Shown here piece after piece: positions 34,341 to 64,000 of a DNA stretch of 64,000 bases (position 1 is the stretch's first letter; each line of letters opens with the position of its first letter). The notes beneath the pieces are model-generated. The model made no database searches and had not been told where the DNA came from. It saw only the letters and a list, made by a program, of their open reading frames with translations. The translations under genes and the position numbers were made by a program. The stretch comes from Fratercula arctica (lineage: Eukaryota > Chordata > Aves > Charadriiformes > Alcidae), in contig CANTUZ010000020.1 in the NCBI GenBank assembly GCA_947846985.1, positions 5,553,459-5,617,458 of the forward strand. Direction: 5' to 3'.

Positions 34341-34395
34341 AGCTCCTTTCATCCTAAAGGATCCCACAGTGCTTTATAAATAGATATGCAAACCA
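34341..34395 (+). repeat. Ancient L3-type repeat remnant
   Basis: CTCCTTTCATCCTAAAGGAT and CACAGTGCTTTATAAATAGA follow the CTTTCATC..AGGATCTCAAAGCGCTTTACAAA pattern of old CR1-L3/MIR-type elements kept across amniotes. Diverged; a profile search is needed to name the family. Confidence 0.4.
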
Positions 34396-34689
34396 TGCAC
34401 AAGGATCACTTCCAAGCACTGAGACACAGCTGGTTCCTGGGAGAGGGGAGCAGCGGATCGGAGCAGAGCTGGAGCTGCCGGAGTGACACAGATCCGGGCA
34501 AAGCGACCCTGAGAGCTGGGGTGGTGGCTCAGGGGGCAGCAGCTCCTCGTATCCCACCGTGTCTGCGTGGAGCTCATCTCCCTCGCTGACACGGAGAGCT
34601 ACGCTGCCATCCCTTTGCATGGAGGGAAAAAAAACTTGCAGCGCTACACTTCCATTGCTACCTCCCATCCTCATTCCAGTCCTCCCATT

Positions 34690-34970
34690 GCTTTATGAAT
34701 GACATTAATAGCTGTGATGGGGATTAACAATATCTTTTCAATTCAATTACCCCTATCCTGAAAGCATGTGGGATTATTTAAAGGTATTATAATTTTTTAA
34801 GTGGGATAGCTTTTCACCAGCCTCACGCTCATACAAATCTACCCGGGGAGAAGAACAGGATGCCTACAGCTTTAATGATCATTACCCTAATCTGCACGGT
34901 CTATTTTTCCTGGTGATTCTGCTATAATCAAATAACAATCTAGTTTATCACTTGCCAGGGAAAGCATGTT
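34690..34970. promoter_or_regulatory. AT-rich block, candidate conserved enhancer
   Basis: A 280-bp AT-rich island within GC-rich DNA, about 3.8 kb upstream of the MAPKAPK2 ATG. It contains the perfect palindrome TAATGATCATTA (34873-34884), a TTAAGTG, ATTAACAATATC and ATAATCAAATAACAATC. This density of homeodomain- and SOX-like words is typical of conserved non-coding elements. Conservation was not tested. Confidence 0.35.
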
Positions 34971-35689
34971 AGCAGATCAGCCACTTGTGTCACGTTGATG
35001 TAAAGGCTCAGCCTGCTGCCGGCTGTTGCTTTTGTTTTCCCTAATGGAGATGGGAGTGGAAGGAGGGAAAAATCGCTTCCCCTCCACATCCGGATGAATT
35101 TCCTCGTGGCTGAGGAGGAGAGGTCACTGCTGCTGGGTTTGATGTTTGTAGGGGGTTTTGGGTGTTTTTTTTTTGCAGCCAGATGTGGTGGGCCGTGCAG
35201 AAGGGGTTGCTCCTGTGGTGGTTCTTCCTCCGCATCAAGTGGGGAGTGGGTGGATGGCAGAGGATCTGGCTGTGCCCCACGCTCGCATCCCTCTGCCTCC
35301 AAAAGATCACCAGGGAGATGGATGTCTCGGTGCTCCTGGGTCAGATTTTAACTGGTCAACGGAGAACCTGAAAAAAGGTCCCCCAATCTGAGGACTAGCC
35401 TGGTTCCAGCCTGTCTGCAGGATCAGGAGAGAGGGTTTTGCTGTGGATATGTCTCCCAGCGGCTGGGTGCTGCTCCCCTCGGTGCTGCCGCGTCCAGCCC
35501 AGGCGGTCCCCGAAGCCTTTGGCAGCTCCTGCACCATCAATCACCGCGTTGGCCTCCCTCCTATCAGGCCTGGGGACCTGCCGCGGGCAGGGGTGAGCGG
35601 GGCTGGGTGACAGCACGCACAGGCGCTCTCGTCCCCCGTGATGGGGGGGACAGCCCCTGGGGGAGCGCAGCCAGCCCACAGCCCACCGC

Positions 35690-36010
35690 GACGGGTCCCT
35701 TTTTGGGTGGCGGACTGGGGTGAGGGGACATCTGGGTCCCACCCTGCGATGGGGACCCCAAATCTGTCCCGGGGAGCTTCGGGGCTCCGTCCAACACCCC
35801 ACGCACGTCGGAAACCGCTTTTTCCACCCCCACCCCGCATCCTGCTCGGGGGCGGCGGCAGCCGGACCCCCCCCGCGGGGCGGAGCGGGGCGGGCAGCGG
35901 CTGCGCGGGGGCCGGGGGCCACCTGGTGGCGACTGGACCGCGGCGACATCGGGACGCGCTCCGGAGGGACGAGCTCTGCAACGGACTGGGTGCCCTCGCC
36001 ACCCCTTCCC
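35690..36010. promoter_or_regulatory. Orphan CpG island upstream of MAPKAPK2
   Basis: CpG-dense sequence comparable with the two gene promoters, but with no gene start attached. It lies 2.6-2.9 kb before the MAPKAPK2 ATG. It may be an alternative promoter, a non-coding RNA start or an enhancer. A palindromic CTCF-like site lies inside. Long open frames on both strands here follow from the composition. Confidence 0.5.
35918..35930. promoter_or_regulatory. CTCF-like palindrome
   Basis: GCCACCTGGTGGC is a perfect inverted repeat around a central T and resembles the CTCF core (CCASYAGRGGGC) with a mismatch in the centre. Binding is inferred. Confidence 0.25.
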
Positions 36011-38149
36011 CCCGCCCCAGGCTGGAAAGCAGAGGGGAAAGGGGTGTTGTGGTGCACGGCGGGGGCTGGGGCTGTCCTTCTCCGCGACTGTTGGGGGCTC
36101 TCCCCCCTGCAGGAGTAACCCAGGAGCTTCCCGTGGGAAATGTGGGACACGGGCCTCCCAAACTGTGTCCTCTCGGGAGTGGTGTTTGTCTTTGAAATAG
36201 CTTGAAGGGTCGGGTTACAAAGCAAATATTGAATGAAACTGAAGGAAATGGAGTGGCGAAATGGGTCAATCATTTTCCTTTGCCCAGATTCCTCAGCAAA
36301 AAAAACACCTCGGGCTTCAAGGCTCATTTCCCCAGATGTGCCGGGATGAGCACGAGTAAGGGGAGGCAAATGCTGGGAAAACCCCACGGAGCTGCTGGCA
36401 GCTTCAGAGTATCTTTGATTTGTTGTTACGGGGTACGCTGGATCTAAGTCTGACCCCCCAAAGCCCCTTGTTAATTGGGGTGAAGGGTGCAGGATCAGAT
36501 TCTGGGAGATGCTGCAAGTCCTAGAATTATTCCACTTCCCCAGCAGGAGATTTTCCTGCTGCAAGCACTTATGCTGCCATGTGCCGGGAGCAGGCGAAGA
36601 CCTCCCGCTGCTCTGTGGGTTTTGCGGGGAAACTGGGGACCTGCCGTGAGAGGCACTGGCGGCTCAACAAGAGTTTTATTTATAAAGCTGCCAGCGCCGG
36701 GTGTAGGTTTACTCACTCTCCCATCTGGTGACTATCGCTGCCACCTCCTGACAGACGCTCCGTCTCTTGCTGTTAATGACATACTTTGATTAGCTGGATC
36801 TGCTGCTTCACCCAGCTATTGATCACTCACTGGTTAAAAAATGGCTTTTCAAACCATGAGCTGGCTTTTTTAACAGGTGGAGCGGTTTTATTGGCTTGAC
36901 AAAAACAATCCGAGAGGATGTTATTGATCACAGAAGGTGTTGGATTGGCAGATGTGGACCAGATGCCTCCTGCTAGGGTGCAAGCAGCTCTGCCTGTGCC
37001 CAGGGACCGGCAGAGGTTACGGCTTGCTCTTCTCTGTCCTGCCCCTCTCGGGCTCTGGATTCTGGTTTCTTCTGGCAACGGCTGCTTGTTGAGGACATAG
37101 TGTGGATCTTGTGTACCGTGGGCCTGGTGTTGCCTCTCCCGAATGCTGCAGTCAGTTTCTTTTGCTGCTGCTTTCCTTTAGTTGCAAATAGAAAAGGGAA
37201 GTCCCACTTCCATGGCTTGTTCTGTCCTTGTGACACCAGTGAAACTGCTGACAACAGTGCAGATGGAGGCGGTGGTTTCTGAGCAGGACCCTCTGTCAGT
37301 GCGTCTCAGAGAGGCTTCCAGAGCTCTTTGTGGTTCACGGTGAGACTGGAGCCCATGTGTCGCTTGGGGCTGGGGCTCCTTGTTGCATTGCAGCCCCGTG
37401 GATGTGGCTGCTGGATTCGCAGGGCCTGGGAGCGTGTCCCGCCCCTGGCTGCCCCGGTAGCACACAGGGTGGGCTTGTGTGCGTGGCTGGAACCCGCCTG
37501 CCAAAAAGCAGTGCCTGGGCCTTGGGAGGTTGCTCTAGGCTCTGCTGTTTGCTCCTGGTATGGCTTTGGGCTTGTTTCTTCATCCCTCTTCCCCAGGGCA
37601 CGCTCACTGCTTTTTGTGGGACAGCTGGGTAAGATAGGGACGAATGTCAAAAAACGTGTTCTCAGAAAACAGAGATTATCGGTGACAAGCAGGCTGTGCT
37701 TTTTATGTCCGTAAAAGAAAAGTCTCGATTTCCCATTGTGCTCAGATGAAGAAAAGTTCATTGGATTTTGCTGGATGCCAGGCAGCTCAATGGCACATTG
37801 CACCTTGGCATGGATCCCTTCCCTCTCGGCCTCCTCGCTGTCTGCGTTGGATTCTGGACTGGACGTGGAAATAGGGTTAATTGGTTACCGTCGGGACAGG
37901 CTGTATTCCTTTTGGACGGGTTTCTCATCCTTTCCCCTGGTGCTCTGCGTGCCGGCAGTGGTGTTTACATCTCTCCTCTTCCTGGGAACTGGTTATGGAT
38001 GGAGCCATGGGCGAGCGAGGTGTCTGGGTGCCAGCAGTGTCCGGCTCCTCGGAGCTGTCTTTTGTCACCGTCCGGGGCAGGGGGGGACACGCCAGACACG
38101 TCAGCTGGGTGTCCCTGGGGGGGAACACCGGGTACACCGCGACCCGCTG
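36011..38149. other. Intergenic, last part before MAPKAPK2
   Basis: No gene seen. An AT-richer piece at about 36740-36860 contains CTTTGATTA (TCF/LEF-like) and CTGTTAATGACATAC and could be regulatory. The rest is GC-rich with composition-driven ORFs. Confidence 0.5.
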
Positions 38150-38357
38150 ACACCCCACGGCGGGTTCCGGGGCCAGGCGGCGAGTCCCGCGTCCCGCACC
38201 CCGCCGGGGGCCCCCGCCGCGTCCCGCAGCCCCTTCCCAGCACCGATTCTCCCCCCGCGGAGCGCAGGAACCCCCCCGGTGGAGGCGGCGGGGCCGAGCC
38301 CGCTGCCCGCCCCGCCCCGTCCCTCCCCCGGCCCCGGGCCCGGCGGCGGCGAGGCGC

Positions 38358-38365
38358 TGACATCA
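38358..38365 (+). promoter_or_regulatory. ATF2/c-Jun-type element TGACATCA
   Basis: TGACATCA is the octamer known from the c-jun promoter that binds ATF2/c-Jun dimers. It lies 216 bases upstream of the MAPKAPK2 ATG. ATF2 is a p38 target, so a feed-forward loop is possible but not shown. Confidence 0.35.
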
Positions 38366-38573
38366 GAGCCGGGCCGCGCCGCGCCGGGAGGAGGAGGAGG
38401 AGCCGTACCGGAGCCATCGCTCTTCCCGGGGCCGGGGCGCACCGGCGGGGGGCGGCGGCGGTGGCGGCGCTGCTGCTTTACCCCCGTCCCCCGTCCCGTT
38501 CCCACCGGGCTCCGCCGGCCGCCGAGTCCCGGAGCCCGGCCGCCCGCCCGGCGCGGCCCGCCCGCCGCCCGCC

Positions 38574-64000
<25,427 letters not shown>

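Noticed and set aside
35395..36564. 389-codon open frame on the minus strand over the orphan CpG island
   Set aside because: Stop codons are rare at this GC content. Other frames are also open, the protein is Pro/Gly/Arg-rich with no domain, and no splice or poly(A) context fits.

Overview
This is nuclear DNA of a bird. It holds spliced vertebrate genes with short introns, CpG-island promoters, GC-rich intergenic DNA and three CR1 LINE tails with the usual avian 3' end. The gene order matches human 1q32 next to IL10: EIF2D (minus) - DYRK3 (plus) - MAPKAPK2 (plus). From memory, the same block lies on a microchromosome (chromosome 26) in chicken. The species cannot be told from the sequence alone.

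Layout. Positions 1-815 look like the 3' UTR of a plus-strand gene converging on EIF2D; RASSF5 would be expected by synteny, but no coding part is visible. EIF2D runs on the minus strand from 13002 to 1630. I could join 15 coding exons with consistent GT-AG sites and phases into 599 codons. A CpG island at about 12760-13800 separates the EIF2D and DYRK3 start codons by 549 bp and is a probable bidirectional promoter. DYRK3 has three coding exons (13552-19940, 575 codons), and most of the protein is in the last exon. Between 20626 and about 38150 there is no supportable gene, only repeats, a second CpG island (35690-36010) and AT-rich blocks that look like candidate enhancers. MAPKAPK2 starts in a third CpG island (ATG at 38574). 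Its first intron is 20.3 kb, exons 2-9 lie between 59152 and 63699, and exon 10 begins at 63991 and is cut by the window end after 10 bases.

How the genes relate. EIF2D is a non-canonical initiation, re-initiation and ribosome-recycling factor. DYRK3 is a kinase that controls stress granules and other condensates. MAPKAPK2 (MK2) is the p38 effector kinase that controls AU-rich mRNA stability and translation. All three act on mRNA translation under stress, but whether their clustering matters is an inference.

No undescribed system was found. The best leads are an in-frame, stop-free 162-nt intron in EIF2D, an overlapping upstream ORF at the DYRK3 start, a (TG)n-T15-CAG acceptor-like site deep in MAPKAPK2 intron 1, a G-rich repeat filling half of the 137-bp MAPKAPK2 intron 8, a 3 x 42-bp minisatellite, and a poly(A)-tail-like A25 tract.
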